Shown here: one piece after another, positions 8,566 through 18,016 of the stretch
How the letters are laid out: every line of letters begins with the position of its first letter
Position numbering within the stretch: the stretch's first letter is position 1
DNA from: an uncultured Mogibacterium sp.
GTDB taxonomy: Bacteria > Bacillota > Clostridia > Peptostreptococcales > Anaerovoracaceae
Direction of reading: 5' to 3'
Assembly (NCBI RefSeq): GCF_938041965.1
Contig: NZ_CALISE010000003.1
Coordinates: forward strand, 62,001-126,000
Length of the DNA: 64,000 nucleotides
Made by a program: the position numbers and the translations under genes
The notes under the pieces: generated by a model
What the model was told of the DNA's origin: nothing
Seen by the model: only the letters and a program-made list of their open reading frames with translations
Database searches by the model: none

Positions 8566-9774
8566 ATGAAAGTTTTGGGAATTGTTGCTGAATACAATCC
8601 TCTTCATAATGGACATTTGTATCATATCAATAAGGCGAAGCAAGAAACTGGTGCTGATGCAGTAATAGTCGCTTTAAGCGGAGATTTTGTGCAACGTGGT
8701 GAGCTTGCTGTGGCTAACAAGTGGGTTAGAGCAGAGTCCGCAATTAAGAATGGAATAGACGCAGTGTTTGAGATACCTGTTTATGCGTGTCTCGGCAATG
8801 CGTCTGTTTATGCGTCTACGGCAATTAAACTTCTCTCTGCAACTGGTTTTATAGATGTTATATCATTTGGTAGTGAATCGGGTAATCTAGAAAAATTGAC
8901 AGAGATTGCCTCTAATCTGAATGACATAAGGATAGGCGAGAGGATTAATGAACTGTCAAAAGACGGACATAGTTATCCAAAGGCACGTTTAATTGCGTAC
9001 GAGGAGCTATTTGGTGATAGTTCTAATGAAATTTTAAGTAGACCAAATGATACACTTGCACTTGAGTATATCAAAGCCAATGCAGCCCTTAAGAACTCAA
9101 ATATTGTTCTTCATACTGTAAAACGCGAGTCGTCTGGGTATTCAGCAGCCTTTGATAATCGTATGAAATTTCAAAGTTCATCTGGAATCAGAAAAGCTTT
9201 TCGAAATGATATCGATGTATCTGATTTTATGCCGGAAGATTCACTGAATTACATGAACCATAAATCTGCTCCTATTCGAGATAGAATCGATGAAAATCTA
9301 TTTAACTTAATGAGGTATGCTCTTTTAAATCTTTCGGCTGATGAAATTGATGAGTTTCCACAAGGTGGAGAAGGCATCGGAGCAAAGCTCCTGGAAGCAA
9401 TCAGCAAATGCAAGTCGGTAGATGAACTTATTATGGTGGCAAAGAGCAAGAGGTATACATATACCCGCATTTCAAGGCTTTTGATGCAGATTGTACTAGG
9501 GATTAAGCGTGCCGAGTTTGATGGAATGGATCCAGGATACCTTAGGCTACTTGCTGCTAATGAGATGGGGAGAAAGCTTGTTAGAATGGCAAAGAACGAA
9601 GAGTTAAATATGCTGCCCATATTGACAAATATCAACAGGGAAGCTCAGAATCTACCAATATTTGCTAAGAATCAATTGCTTCTTGACATTAAGGCGGCGG
9701 ATACTTACAATATTGTAGCAATGAATGATATGTACAAAGAATCGGATCGCGTAAAAAGTCCGACAATGCTTTAA
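8566..9774 (+). CDS. tmcAL: tRNA(Met) cytidine acetate ligase
   Basis: 402-residue enzyme (YlbM family) that activates acetate with ATP to form N4-acetylcytidine at the wobble position of elongator tRNA-Met. The N-terminal nucleotidyltransferase signature AEYNPLHNGHLYHI is complete, with ALSGDFVQRGE and SRPNDTLALEYI also typical. It lies 7 bases after the coiled-coil gene and is probably the last gene of the operon that begins with asp23. The next gene, rpmF, has its own promoter. Confidence 0.92.
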   Translation: MKVLGIVAEYNPLHNGHLYHINKAKQETGADAVIVALSGDFVQRGELAVANKWVRAESAIKNGIDAVFEIPVYACLGNASVYASTAIKLLSATGFIDVISFGSESGNLEKLTEIASNLNDIRIGERINELSKDGHSYPKARLIAYEELFGDSSNEILSRPNDTLALEYIKANAALKNSNIVLHTVKRESSGYSAAFDNRMKFQSSSGIRKAFRNDIDVSDFMPEDSLNYMNHKSAPIRDRIDENLFNLMRYALLNLSADEIDEFPQGGEGIGAKLLEAISKCKSVDELIMVAKSKRYTYTRISRLLMQIVLGIKRAEFDGMDPGYLRLLAANEMGRKLVRMAKNEELNMLPILTNINREAQNLPIFAKNQLLLDIKAADTYNIVAMNDMYKESDRVKSPTML

Positions 9775-9780
9775 ATTTCA

Positions 9781-9809
9781 TTGACATAGATAGATGTTAC
9801 GTATATAAT
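9781..9809 (+). promoter_or_regulatory. Consensus sigma-A promoter of rpmF
   Basis: A perfect TTGACA (9781-9786), a 17-base spacer and a perfect TATAAT (9804-9809). This is the strongest promoter match in the window and lies 69 bases before rpmF. Confidence 0.9.
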
Positions 9810-9878
9810 ATTGACTTGTAATGCGTGAAACGTAATTTCAATATTTGAGATAATCACATTTGTAAGGAGGTGTCGACA

Positions 9879-10061
9879 ATGGCAGTACCAAAGAGGAAAA
9901 CATCGAAAGCAAAGACTGCTAGCAGAAAGGCTGCTAACATGAAGATGGGCGCTCCAGGACTTTCAACTTGTCCTCAGTGTCATGAGCCAAAGCTTCCACA
10001 CAGAGTTTGCCCAACATGCGGATTTTATGATGGAAAAGACGTCGTAAATAACGCTGAATAG
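9879..10061 (+). CDS. rpmF: Ribosomal protein bL32
   Basis: 60-residue large-subunit protein. It starts MAVPKRKTSKAK, the family signature, and carries two CxxC pairs (CPQC and CPTC), the zinc-binding form of bL32. The ATG at 9879 has AAGGAGG 8 bases upstream; the frame is open for three more codons to a GTG that overlaps the ribosome binding site. The DUF177/YceD gene that often precedes rpmF is absent. It is a monocistronic unit ended by the terminator at 10077. Confidence 0.97.
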   Translation: MAVPKRKTSKAKTASRKAANMKMGAPGLSTCPQCHEPKLPHRVCPTCGFYDGKDVVNNAE

Positions 10062-10076
10062 TTAAGACAAGCCCAT

Positions 10077-10110
10077 GATCCGAGATATCTCGGGTCTTTT
10101 TCTTTTTTTG
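10077..10110 (+). terminator. Rho-independent terminator after rpmF
   Basis: The inverted repeat GATCCGAGAT / ATCTCGGGTC (10077-10096) is followed by a T-rich tail with runs of five and seven T. Confidence 0.88.
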
Positions 10111-10175
10111 CAAATATACTTTACAAATAGTATAATTAAAAGAATATATAATGTATAAACACGAATTGGGGAATT

Positions 10176-13100
10176 ATGGCAGAGGATAAGAAAAAACGTG
10201 GTCCAGGTAGACCGCCCGGAAGTAAGAATAAGTCAAAAAAATCTGCATCTACTTCTAATAATAAGAGAAGTAGCAGTAATGCGGAGAATGCTGAACAGAA
10301 GCAGATCCGTGAGATGCAGGAAAAAAGGAATTCACATAGAAAGCTTATTGATGAGATATGGGGAATTGCCATATTTGCAATAGGTGTTTTTTTGATATTT
10401 ACGATGAAGAGTGATAGTACTGGAAGCTTCGGTCACGGAATACATAACATTTTACGAGGTCTATTCGGTGGGATGTCTTATGTTCTTCCATATTTTTTGA
10501 TCTTGGTTGGAATTTGTTTATTCCTTCAGAAGTTACAGCATTTAAATGCTAGGACAGCATCATTAACTACGCTAATATATTTTATGATGTGTGCGCTTAA
10601 TGGATACAGATTTGTAGACTCTAGCAACATCAAATTCGGATTTGGTGATATATTGATTTTTTATCGAGATGGCGTAAAAGGGTATAATGCCGGGGCTGTC
10701 GGGATGGAGCTATCAAATATTCTTGTTAAGCTTATCGGCAAACCAGGATTGATCATTCTCGGCTTAGCTTTGATTTTTATATCTGTGCTCTTAGTTGCTA
10801 ATACCCCTATTTCTAAGCAAATACACGCATTTAGAGAAGCTCGAGAAGAGAAACGCCTAATAAGAGAATTTGAACATTCAGGAGGGACCATTGGACCATC
10901 ATCAAGTTTTGGAGTGAATAAAACAAATGATGTAGATGGTACTTCGAATAGAACTGATAAAAATGAACAAATGCAGTTCGGAGCGGACGAGCAAGTTGTC
11001 GTGAACTCGATTTCTACAGCCTCTTCAGCCGCAACTGATTATAGCTTCTCTGGAAATATGAGTCATGTTTCAAATGATGAATTGGAAGAAGAACCAACAT
11101 CAGGTTTATTTGGTAGAATGCTTGCCAAACACCTTAATTCCAGGAAAGAAAGAGCTCAGGCGAATGATATCGGAGCTTCTAGAATACAACCTGCAAAAGA
11201 GAGCTCAAGCATAGGTGTTTCGCAGATTGGCGAAGCAAGTGGAAAGAAAACTGCTGCAGGATTTCCAGATGAGGATACTAGGAGAGAACTAGCGGATATG
11301 CTCGATAATGGATCTGACTTTGGTGGAGATGAAAGTGGAGCCTATGAGGGGTATAGAGGGAGGAATGCGAGCGATATTGGTCGTGGCCTTGGTACTGGAG
11401 ATGATTTATCATCGCGAGGGCAAGCTGGTTATGGGCTTGATGGTGCTATAGAATCATCATCTTCAGGATCGACTGGTCTTTGTGGATATGATGGAATAAG
11501 TGATGATAGAATCATTTCTCCTAAGTCGAGATTAGGGCTTGATGATTCAAATGCAGGAAAAACTTCAAGGTCTAGGATTGCAACTTATCGTGGCCCAGGA
11601 ACACCTGAATTTGATGGATTAAAGGCACAGGAAGCCGCATTGAAATCCGGCCTTGGTGTAAGTGCAGGAATAGGCGCGGCAACAGCTGCTGGAAATCTTG
11701 TATCTGGAAAATCTACAGAAGATGCAGTATATAATCAAAAAGAAGATACTAGACCGACTAAGGCTGACCATGACGAAATTGCAAAGCAGGTGGAAGAAGG
11801 TCAAGCAAAGAAGGAAAGCAAATATGTATTCCCTTCGGTAGATTTGCTAAATAGGCCTAAGCCTAATAACAATATGATGAGCGGCAATCAACTTGAAGAA
11901 CGAGCTCGATTGTTAGAACAGACCTTGAATGATTTTAATGTAGAAGCGAAGGTCCTAAATGTTACACAAGGTGCGTCTGTAACGAGATATGAAGTTCAAC
12001 CGGCTACAGGCGTTAAGGTTAGCAAGATTACAGGACTTGCTGATGATATTGCTCTTAATATGAGGGCAAAGAGCATTAGAATAGAGGCTCCAATCCCTGG
12101 TAAGGCGGCTGTTGGAATAGAAGTTGAGAACGAAAAAGCAGCACCTGTACTTATTAGAGAGCTAATCGAATCTAATGAGTTTAAGCATGCAAAGTCAAAG
12201 ATAAGCTTTGTCGTGGGAAAAGATGTATCAGGAAGGAATGTCATTGCAGATCTTCACAGCATGCCTCACATGCTTATAGCGGGTGCAACTGGTTCTGGTA
12301 AGAGTGTGTGTATAAACACCATAATTACAAGCTTCCTTTACAAAGCTTCGCCAGATGAGGTTAAACTTGTACTTATCGATCCTAAGGTTGTTGAACTAGG
12401 AAGCTATAATGGAATACCGCACATGTTAATACCTGTTGTTACTGATCCCAAGAAAGCAGCTGCAGCTCTTAACTGGGCAGTAAACGAGATGCAACAACGA
12501 TATAACAAATTTGCTGAGATTGGAGCTAAGGATCTCGCATCATATAATCATTCTATTTCTAACTCTGGAGATACAGAAAAGGTTATGCCTCAGATTGTTA
12601 TCGTCATAGATGAACTTGCAGACCTCATGATGGCGGCGTCATCTCAGGTTGAAGAAGCTATATGTAGACTAGCACAGAAGGCAAGAGCCGCTGGTATGCA
12701 TCTTATAGTAGCTACACAGAGACCATCTGTTGATGTTGTAACTGGTCTGATTAAAGCAAATATTCCTTCAAGGATTGCATTTAGTGTATCATCGCAGTTT
12801 GACTCACGTACGATTATCGACACTGCTGGAGCTGAAAAACTTCTCGGCAAGGGTGATATGCTCTTCTCACCAGTTGAAGCTAACAAGCCTATCAGAATTC
12901 AGGGTCCATACATATCAGAGACGGAGAGTGCTGCGGTAATTGACTTTGTAAAATCGCAAAGCGAGACGGAGTATCGAGAAGATGTGATTCAGAGCATTGA
13001 AGTAACAGACAAGCCTGTTGCACAGGAGTCAGCAGAAGATGAGCTAACTGAAGATGCAATAGAATTTATTTTAAAGCAAAAGCAAGCATCGGTTTCTATG

Positions 13101-13328
13101 CTACAGCGTAGATTTAGAATTGGATATAATCGTGCAGCTCGCATCATTGATGAGATCGAAGATATGGGCATAATTGGTCCTTCTGATGGTTCAAGACCTA
13201 GGCAAGTGTTAATGACCGAGGAGGAGTATTATGGGCCAGCTGATCAGACGACCTTTGATAGCGGAGTACAAAATGACGATTCGGAGCATGGAGACGATGA
13301 AGTGGTAAATAGTAACGGAGATTTTTAA
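10176..13328 (+). CDS. ftsK: DNA translocase FtsK/SpoIIIE
   Basis: 1050-residue septal DNA pump that clears and segregates chromosomes at division. The very N-terminus is basic and carries an AT-hook-like RGPGRPPGSK (8-17). Four membrane segments follow within about residues 58-210, then a long Gly/Ser-rich low-complexity linker (about 225-560). The RecA-like motor has Walker A GATGSGKS (703-710) and Walker B VIDELADLM around 811-818. The C-terminal winged-helix gamma domain (about 950-1010) recognises KOPS/SRS sequences. Its stop overlaps the rimO start by one base, so the two are translationally coupled. Confidence 0.96.
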   Translation: MAEDKKKRGPGRPPGSKNKSKKSASTSNNKRSSSNAENAEQKQIREMQEKRNSHRKLIDEIWGIAIFAIGVFLIFTMKSDSTGSFGHGIHNILRGLFGGMSYVLPYFLILVGICLFLQKLQHLNARTASLTTLIYFMMCALNGYRFVDSSNIKFGFGDILIFYRDGVKGYNAGAVGMELSNILVKLIGKPGLIILGLALIFISVLLVANTPISKQIHAFREAREEKRLIREFEHSGGTIGPSSSFGVNKTNDVDGTSNRTDKNEQMQFGADEQVVVNSISTASSAATDYSFSGNMSHVSNDELEEEPTSGLFGRMLAKHLNSRKERAQANDIGASRIQPAKESSSIGVSQIGEASGKKTAAGFPDEDTRRELADMLDNGSDFGGDESGAYEGYRGRNASDIGRGLGTGDDLSSRGQAGYGLDGAIESSSSGSTGLCGYDGISDDRIISPKSRLGLDDSNAGKTSRSRIATYRGPGTPEFDGLKAQEAALKSGLGVSAGIGAATAAGNLVSGKSTEDAVYNQKEDTRPTKADHDEIAKQVEEGQAKKESKYVFPSVDLLNRPKPNNNMMSGNQLEERARLLEQTLNDFNVEAKVLNVTQGASVTRYEVQPATGVKVSKITGLADDIALNMRAKSIRIEAPIPGKAAVGIEVENEKAAPVLIRELIESNEFKHAKSKISFVVGKDVSGRNVIADLHSMPHMLIAGATGSGKSVCINTIITSFLYKASPDEVKLVLIDPKVVELGSYNGIPHMLIPVVTDPKKAAAALNWAVNEMQQRYNKFAEIGAKDLASYNHSISNSGDTEKVMPQIVIVIDELADLMMAASSQVEEAICRLAQKARAAGMHLIVATQRPSVDVVTGLIKANIPSRIAFSVSSQFDSRTIIDTAGAEKLLGKGDMLFSPVEANKPIRIQGPYISETESAAVIDFVKSQSETEYREDVIQSIEVTDKPVAQESAEDELTEDAIEFILKQKQASVSMLQRRFRIGYNRAARIIDEIEDMGIIGPSDGSRPRQVLMTEEEYYGPADQTTFDSGVQNDDSEHGDDEVVNSNGDF

Positions 13329-14653
13329 TGATAAATACGAACAAGACGTTCTATATTGATACCTTAGGGTGTGCGAAGAACGACTATGATTCGCAGGTTT
13401 TGGCAGCTGAACTCCTGAGTAGAGGGTGTGCGCTTTCAGATTCTCCAGAATCGGCGGATATTCTGATTGTAAATACTTGTGGCTTTATTGAATCAGCTAA
13501 AATTGAATCAATTGAACATATATTCAGTATGGCAGCTATTAAAGGAGAGACTAAGAGGCTTGTAGTTACAGGATGTCTTTCAGAGCGTTATCATGAAGAT
13601 CTGGTAAAAGAGATTCCTGAGGTTGATATTTTTACAGGTGTTAATGACTACGACGAACTTCCTGAACTACTGCTATCAGATGAAGAAGTGATGTCAGATA
13701 GTGTTAAGGGGAAGGTTGGCAGAGTTCTTCCATACAAAGAAAGGGTTCTTCCAAAGAATTCCTATTCTGGAGTTCTGAAAATTGCTGAAGGCTGTAATAA
13801 CACATGTGCATTTTGCGCCATTCCAAAAATTCGCGGACCATACCGAAGTAAAAAAATTGAGGATGTAGTTCGAGAAGCGGAAGTTATGGCTGAGCAAGGC
13901 ATTAAAGAACTAACAATTATAGCACAGGATACATCATATTACGGTAAAGACCTCTATGGCAAAGCTATGCTGCCTAAACTCCTAGAAGAACTATGTAGCA
14001 TAGATGGTATCAATTGGATTAGAATCATGTACGTTTACGATGATGGGATTACTGATGAGCTCATCGATACAATTGCTGCAAATGAAAAAATATGTAATTA
14101 CCTAGATATACCAATCCAACATATCTCAGACAACGTGCTTAGTAGGATGAGGAGAAATTCAACGGGAGATTCTATTAGGGATACGTTCAAAAAATTGCGT
14201 GATAATATTCCGGGGGTACACATCAGAACCACTTTGCTTGTGGGATTTCCGGGCGAGAGCGAAGAAGATTTTGATGAGCTTGTAGAATTTGTTAAAGAGG
14301 CTAAGATCGATAGATTAGGTGTATTTGCATTTTCTGATGAAGAGGGTACTCTATCTCATAGACTCGATGGGAAGCTACCAGAAGAAGTAAAAGAAAACCG
14401 CAGAAATGCCATAATGGCGCTACAGATTGGTATAAGTGAGGAGCTTAATCGAAATAAAATCGGAAAGAATTTTGAGGTTATGGTTGATGAAGTTCAATCA
14501 GACGGTGAATACATAGGTAGAACAAGGTATGATGCACAAGAGATTGATAATGAGGTTACTTTCACTGGTAAGCTCGCTCATATGCCAGGAGATATTGTAG
14601 AGGTTAAGATTACAGAGGCTTATGAATATGATCTCATAGGTGAGGAGGTTTAG
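13328..14653 (+). CDS. rimO: Ribosomal protein uS12 methylthiotransferase RimO
   Basis: 441-residue radical-SAM enzyme of the MiaB/RimO family that adds a methylthio group to an Asp of ribosomal protein S12. The N-terminal cluster-binding domain begins with LGCAKNDYDSQ (Cys15). The radical SAM triad is Cys156, Cys160 and Cys163 in CNNTCAFC, and a TRAM domain closes the protein. LGCAKN favours RimO over MiaB. It sits between ftsK and pgsA with a one-base overlap upstream and adjoining pgsA directly. Confidence 0.95.
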   Translation: MINTNKTFYIDTLGCAKNDYDSQVLAAELLSRGCALSDSPESADILIVNTCGFIESAKIESIEHIFSMAAIKGETKRLVVTGCLSERYHEDLVKEIPEVDIFTGVNDYDELPELLLSDEEVMSDSVKGKVGRVLPYKERVLPKNSYSGVLKIAEGCNNTCAFCAIPKIRGPYRSKKIEDVVREAEVMAEQGIKELTIIAQDTSYYGKDLYGKAMLPKLLEELCSIDGINWIRIMYVYDDGITDELIDTIAANEKICNYLDIPIQHISDNVLSRMRRNSTGDSIRDTFKKLRDNIPGVHIRTTLLVGFPGESEEDFDELVEFVKEAKIDRLGVFAFSDEEGTLSHRLDGKLPEEVKENRRNAIMALQIGISEELNRNKIGKNFEVMVDEVQSDGEYIGRTRYDAQEIDNEVTFTGKLAHMPGDIVEVKITEAYEYDLIGEEV

Positions 14654-15184
14654 ATGAATTTACCTAATAAACTTACAGTTGGCAGAATGATTGCGGTTCC
14701 ATTTTTTGTCGCCGCATTTATGATGCAGTATTACATGATAGCATTTATTATATTTATTGCTGCTTCATTTACTGATTTATTGGACGGGAAGATAGCTCGA
14801 GCAAGAGGTCTTGTTACTAACTTTGGTAAAATAATGGATCCGCTAGCGGATAAAATACTGGTATACTCAGCGCTTTGTCTTTTAATAGGTGAAGGAACGA
14901 TTCCGGCATGGTCGCTTATTGTTATTTTGGCTAGAGAGTTTGCGGTAAGTGGAATGAGAACAGTTGCAGCCTCAGAAGGCCGAGTAGTTGCCGCTGGAAT
15001 GAGCGGTAAGATTAAAACTGTTCTTCAGATGCTCGCAGTCCCTACACTGATTCTTGCGCTCACGCTTGATTCAGTATACGTGCTGATGACAATAGGTATG
15101 GCGCTTTTCTGGGCTTCTTTGGCAGCAACAATTTATTCGGGATGCGAGTATATAATCAAAAATAAAGATGTATTCTCAATGTAA
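14654..15184 (+). CDS. pgsA: CDP-diacylglycerol-glycerol-3-phosphate 3-phosphatidyltransferase
   Basis: 176-residue integral membrane enzyme for the committed step of phosphatidylglycerol synthesis. The CDP-alcohol phosphotransferase motif is complete: DLLDGKIARARG, then NFGKIMDPLADK, giving the D-G-x2-A-R-x8-G-x3-D-x3-D pattern. Several hydrophobic segments surround it. It starts directly after the rimO stop, with GGTGAGGAGG inside the end of rimO as its ribosome binding site. It is probably the last gene of ftsK-rimO-pgsA. Confidence 0.95.
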   Translation: MNLPNKLTVGRMIAVPFFVAAFMMQYYMIAFIIFIAASFTDLLDGKIARARGLVTNFGKIMDPLADKILVYSALCLLIGEGTIPAWSLIVILAREFAVSGMRTVAASEGRVVAAGMSGKIKTVLQMLAVPTLILALTLDSVYVLMTIGMALFWASLAATIYSGCEYIIKNKDVFSM

Positions 15185-15214
15185 ATTTTGCGATTCAAAT
15201 ATATTGCAAAATTT
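15183..15214 (+). terminator. Weak hairpin after pgsA
   Basis: A nine-base perfect inverted repeat AAATTTTGC / GCAAAATTT overlaps the pgsA stop and is followed by only a short T-rich stretch. It may act as a weak terminator. Confidence 0.3.
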
Positions 15215-15257
15215 CAGTAGTTTTAGTATCAAAATATAAATTTAATATATTAAATTT

Positions 15258-15283
15258 ACTCGGGGTGCTCACGTACGCCGAGT
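15258..15283 (+). other. Hairpin in the leader of cinA
   Basis: Arms ACTCGGGGT and ACGCCGAGT can pair over nine positions with one mismatch around an eight-base loop, about 35 bases before cinA. No T-run follows, so it is not a terminator; it might shape the 5' leader. Confidence 0.35.
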
Positions 15284-15316
15284 AATTACGTAGAGGGGTA
15301 ATAAGGGGTAATTAAG

Positions 15317-16567
15317 ATGAACGTCTCGATAATAGCGGTTGGAACTGAATTACTTTTTGGTCAGACTGTAAATACAAATGCAACATATATTTCAAATCAA
15401 TTGAACTTGATGGGGTTTAATGTCATGTATCACCATGTAGTTGGTGATAACCCTGGAAGATTAAAAGCGTTAATTATTTCTACCTTTGTTGAAAGTGACA
15501 TGATTATATGCACAGGTGGACTAGGACCAACTCAGGATGATCTTACAAAGGAAATAGTTGCAGAGGCTATGGGTGTAGCTCTGTATTTTGATGAAAGATG
15601 CTATAGGGAAGTAAAGTCTTATTTTGATGATAGAAATCGAATTATGGCTGAAAATAATCGCAAGCAAGCATATATCCCTGTAGGTGCGGAAGTATTTCAT
15701 AACGAAGCTGGAACGGCACCCGCTTTTGGCATTGAAAAGAACGGAAAATGTGCAATTTGTCTACCCGGTCCACCACGTGAGATGAAATGGTTATTTGAAA
15801 ACTGTGTAGCAGATTATTTAAAAAGATTTTCAAGTAAGCAAATGTATTATAGGGTTATTAGGACTATAGGGATAGGTGAATCTGACCTAGAGACTAAGCT
15901 CCTTCCAATTATCGATAATCAGGATGATCCTACGATTGCAACGTATGCAAAAGAGGGTGAGTGTACACTGCGTGTAGCTTCACAGCGAGGGACTATGACA
16001 GAAGCTCAATTAGCTGTGGATAACATGATTATTGAGATTGACAAGTTAATTGGGAAGTATATATACAGTTATAATGATGAGGAACTTGCTGAGGTTGTCG
16101 TTAGGAAGCTTAGAGAAAACAAATTATCTTTATCATCTGCAGAATCGTGTACAGGAGGCATGTTCGCATCTTGTATAACTGATGTACCCGGTGCATCTAA
16201 TGTTTTTTCGCATGGATTTGTAACGTATAGCGAGGCTGCGAAAGCTGGAGTTTTAGGCGTTGATAGTAAAATTATAGAAGAATGCTCTGTCGTTAGTTCA
16301 GAAGTTGCGATTTTAATGGCAAAAGGAGCACAAAAGTCTTCGAATAGCGATATTGCAATCTCCATAACAGGATATGCTGGACCAGAAGCTGATGAAGGAC
16401 GTGAAAATGGAAATGCTTTCATCGGGTATGCCTGTGGCAATAAACTAGGTAACAAGAGCGGTTTTATTGAGATTAACACCAAGAGAAACGATAGAAAATG
16501 GAATCGTAACTACTTCAAACTTAGGATGATTTTAGTTGTTTATAATATCATCAATAGTACAATTTAA
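15317..16567 (+). CDS. cinA: CinA family protein (nicotinamide-nucleotide amidase)
   Basis: 416-residue two-domain protein. The N-terminal MoaB/MogA-like domain begins AVGTELLFGQTVNTNATY and contains GGLGPTQDDLTKE; the C-terminal CinA domain contains SAESCTGGMF and the ISITGYAGP strand. The family salvages nicotinamide mononucleotide and is often linked with recA and competence. Here recA follows 240 bases later with its own SOS promoter, and comEA lies further downstream. It has no strong site of its own; AAGGGG lies 8 bases before the start. Confidence 0.93.
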   Translation: MNVSIIAVGTELLFGQTVNTNATYISNQLNLMGFNVMYHHVVGDNPGRLKALIISTFVESDMIICTGGLGPTQDDLTKEIVAEAMGVALYFDERCYREVKSYFDDRNRIMAENNRKQAYIPVGAEVFHNEAGTAPAFGIEKNGKCAICLPGPPREMKWLFENCVADYLKRFSSKQMYYRVIRTIGIGESDLETKLLPIIDNQDDPTIATYAKEGECTLRVASQRGTMTEAQLAVDNMIIEIDKLIGKYIYSYNDEELAEVVVRKLRENKLSLSSAESCTGGMFASCITDVPGASNVFSHGFVTYSEAAKAGVLGVDSKIIEECSVVSSEVAILMAKGAQKSSNSDIAISITGYAGPEADEGRENGNAFIGYACGNKLGNKSGFIEINTKRNDRKWNRNYFKLRMILVVYNIINSTI

Positions 16568-16745
16568 GTGCTGGATAAAAAGCGATCTAAATGTTAAATC
16601 GATAATAGATAATGCTAGATTATTATGTATTATCACGAGTATTTGTAAAACGTATTAAGGTGTGAAAATATACTGAAATAGTGGTTCTAATCTTGATTTA
16701 TATCGATATTTAATTTGACCGTTATCATGCAAAGAATATATAATC

Positions 16746-16774
16746 TTGACAAACAAAAGAAGATTATATACAAT
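16746..16774 (+). promoter_or_regulatory. recA promoter
   Basis: A perfect TTGACA (16746-16751), 17 bases, then TACAAT (16769-16774). A LexA box begins two bases after the -10 element, so LexA binding would block transcription. Confidence 0.85.
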
Positions 16775-16775
16775 A

Positions 16776-16789
16776 CGAACAGATGTTCG
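16776..16789. promoter_or_regulatory. LexA (SOS) box of recA
   Basis: CGAACAGATGTTCG is an exact match to the Gram-positive LexA/DinR consensus CGAAC-N4-GTTCG. It overlaps the expected transcription start of recA. lexA itself is not in the window. Confidence 0.9.
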
Positions 16790-16808
16790 AAAATATACAG
16801 GAGGGACT

Positions 16809-17885
16809 ATGGCAGTTAAGTCAGGTAAAGATAAGAGCGTGATTGGTAACGTTAGTGATAAAGAAAAGGCCTTGGAACATGCGCTAGATGAGATTCAGAA
16901 AGTATTTGGCAAAGGTGCAGTCATGAAGCTTGGAGATGAAGGTCTTCATAACAACATTGAAGGGATTTCCACGGGATCTATATCACTAGATGTTGCGACT
17001 GGTATCGGTGGTGTTCCACGCGGTCGTATTGTTGAGATTTATGGACCTGAATCATCAGGAAAGACAACTCTTACATTGCACTGCATCGCAGAGGCTCAGA
17101 AGGCTGGTGGTAAGGCTGCATTTATCGATGCTGAGCATGCGCTAGATCCAGTTTATGCTAAGAATTTAGGTGTAGATGTAGATGATTTATTAGTGTCACA
17201 GCCTGATACTGGAGAACAAGCACTAGAGATTTGCGATATGCTTGCAAGAAGTGGAGCTATTGATCTTATTGTTATAGACTCTGTGGCTGCACTAGTTCCA
17301 AAAGCTGAAATTCAGGGGGATATGGGAGACTCTCACGTTGGACTCCAGGCTAGACTTATGTCACAAGCCCTCAGAAAGATTGCAGGAACCGTTAACAAGA
17401 CTAATACTTGTGTTATTTTCATCAACCAGCTTCGTGAGAAAATCGGAATCATGTTTGGTAATCCAGAGACGACAACTGGTGGCAGAGCACTCAAGTTCTA
17501 TGCTAGTATGCGACTTGACGTAAGACGTGCTGATTCTATCAAGCGTGGTGATGAGACCATTGGTAATAGAACCAAGGTTAAAATTGTAAAAAATAAAGTA
17601 GCACCTCCATTTAAAATTGCTGAATTCGATATAATGTATGGAGAAGGTATTTCTATTGCAGGTGATGTGCTAGATACTGCTACAGCTATGAAATTCATTG
17701 ATAAAGCGGGTTCGTGGTATAGCTATGAGGGTGAAAGAATAGGGCAAGGTCGTGAGAATGTGAAAGAATTTCTCGTTTCTCATCCTGAGATTCTTGAGAC
17801 TCTTAAGACTAAAATCATGGATGCAATTCACGGTAATGATGAAGAAGAGCTTAAAGTTGACGAAGATGGAGTAGTAATCGAATAA
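16809..17885 (+). CDS. recA: Recombinase RecA
   Basis: 358-residue strand-exchange protein and LexA co-protease. Walker A GPESSGKT lies at 79-86; the loop NQLREKIGIMFGNPETTTGG and the RALKFYASMRLDVRR signature are intact; the C-terminal tail is acidic, as usual. The ATG at 16809 follows AGGAGGG; the same frame is open 63 bases further upstream, but that stretch contains the promoter and LexA box and cannot be coding. A single-gene SOS-regulated unit. Confidence 0.98.
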   Translation: MAVKSGKDKSVIGNVSDKEKALEHALDEIQKVFGKGAVMKLGDEGLHNNIEGISTGSISLDVATGIGGVPRGRIVEIYGPESSGKTTLTLHCIAEAQKAGGKAAFIDAEHALDPVYAKNLGVDVDDLLVSQPDTGEQALEICDMLARSGAIDLIVIDSVAALVPKAEIQGDMGDSHVGLQARLMSQALRKIAGTVNKTNTCVIFINQLREKIGIMFGNPETTTGGRALKFYASMRLDVRRADSIKRGDETIGNRTKVKIVKNKVAPPFKIAEFDIMYGEGISIAGDVLDTATAMKFIDKAGSWYSYEGERIGQGRENVKEFLVSHPEILETLKTKIMDAIHGNDEEELKVDEDGVVIE

Positions 17886-17897
17886 TAATGATTTACA

Positions 17898-17930
17898 ATG
17901 TTCCGGGATTTGACATAAGTCCTGGAACAT
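17898..17930 (+). terminator. Hairpin terminator after recA
   Basis: A 13-base stem (ATGTTCCGGGATT pairing with AGTCCTGGAACAT, two G-T pairs) with a seven-base loop, followed by a modestly T-rich tail. Probably terminates recA. Confidence 0.6.
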
Positions 17931-17940
17931 GTTATATTTA

Positions 17941-18003
17941 GACGGTTAGCCGCACAGAATGGGTTTTAAGCGTAGCACCCGTAATTCTGGCGAGTCTGGT
18001 CTG
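17941..18003 (+). ncRNA. Probable L21 leader (ribosomal protein autoregulation)
   Basis: The leader of rplU can form a stem with arms CAGAAT-GGGT and ACCC-GTA-ATTCTG and an outer GAC/GTC pairing. Its place directly upstream of rplU and its structured, GC-richer sequence fit the L21 leader family known from Firmicutes, where the ribosomal proteins control their own operon. I recognised it by position and pairing only. Confidence 0.5.
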
Positions 18004-18016
18004 AGGAGGAATTAAT

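Noticed and set aside
16746..16808. Upstream extension of the RecA reading frame
   Set aside because: It covers the -35, -10 and LexA box; family length and the AGGAGGG site fix the start at 16809.
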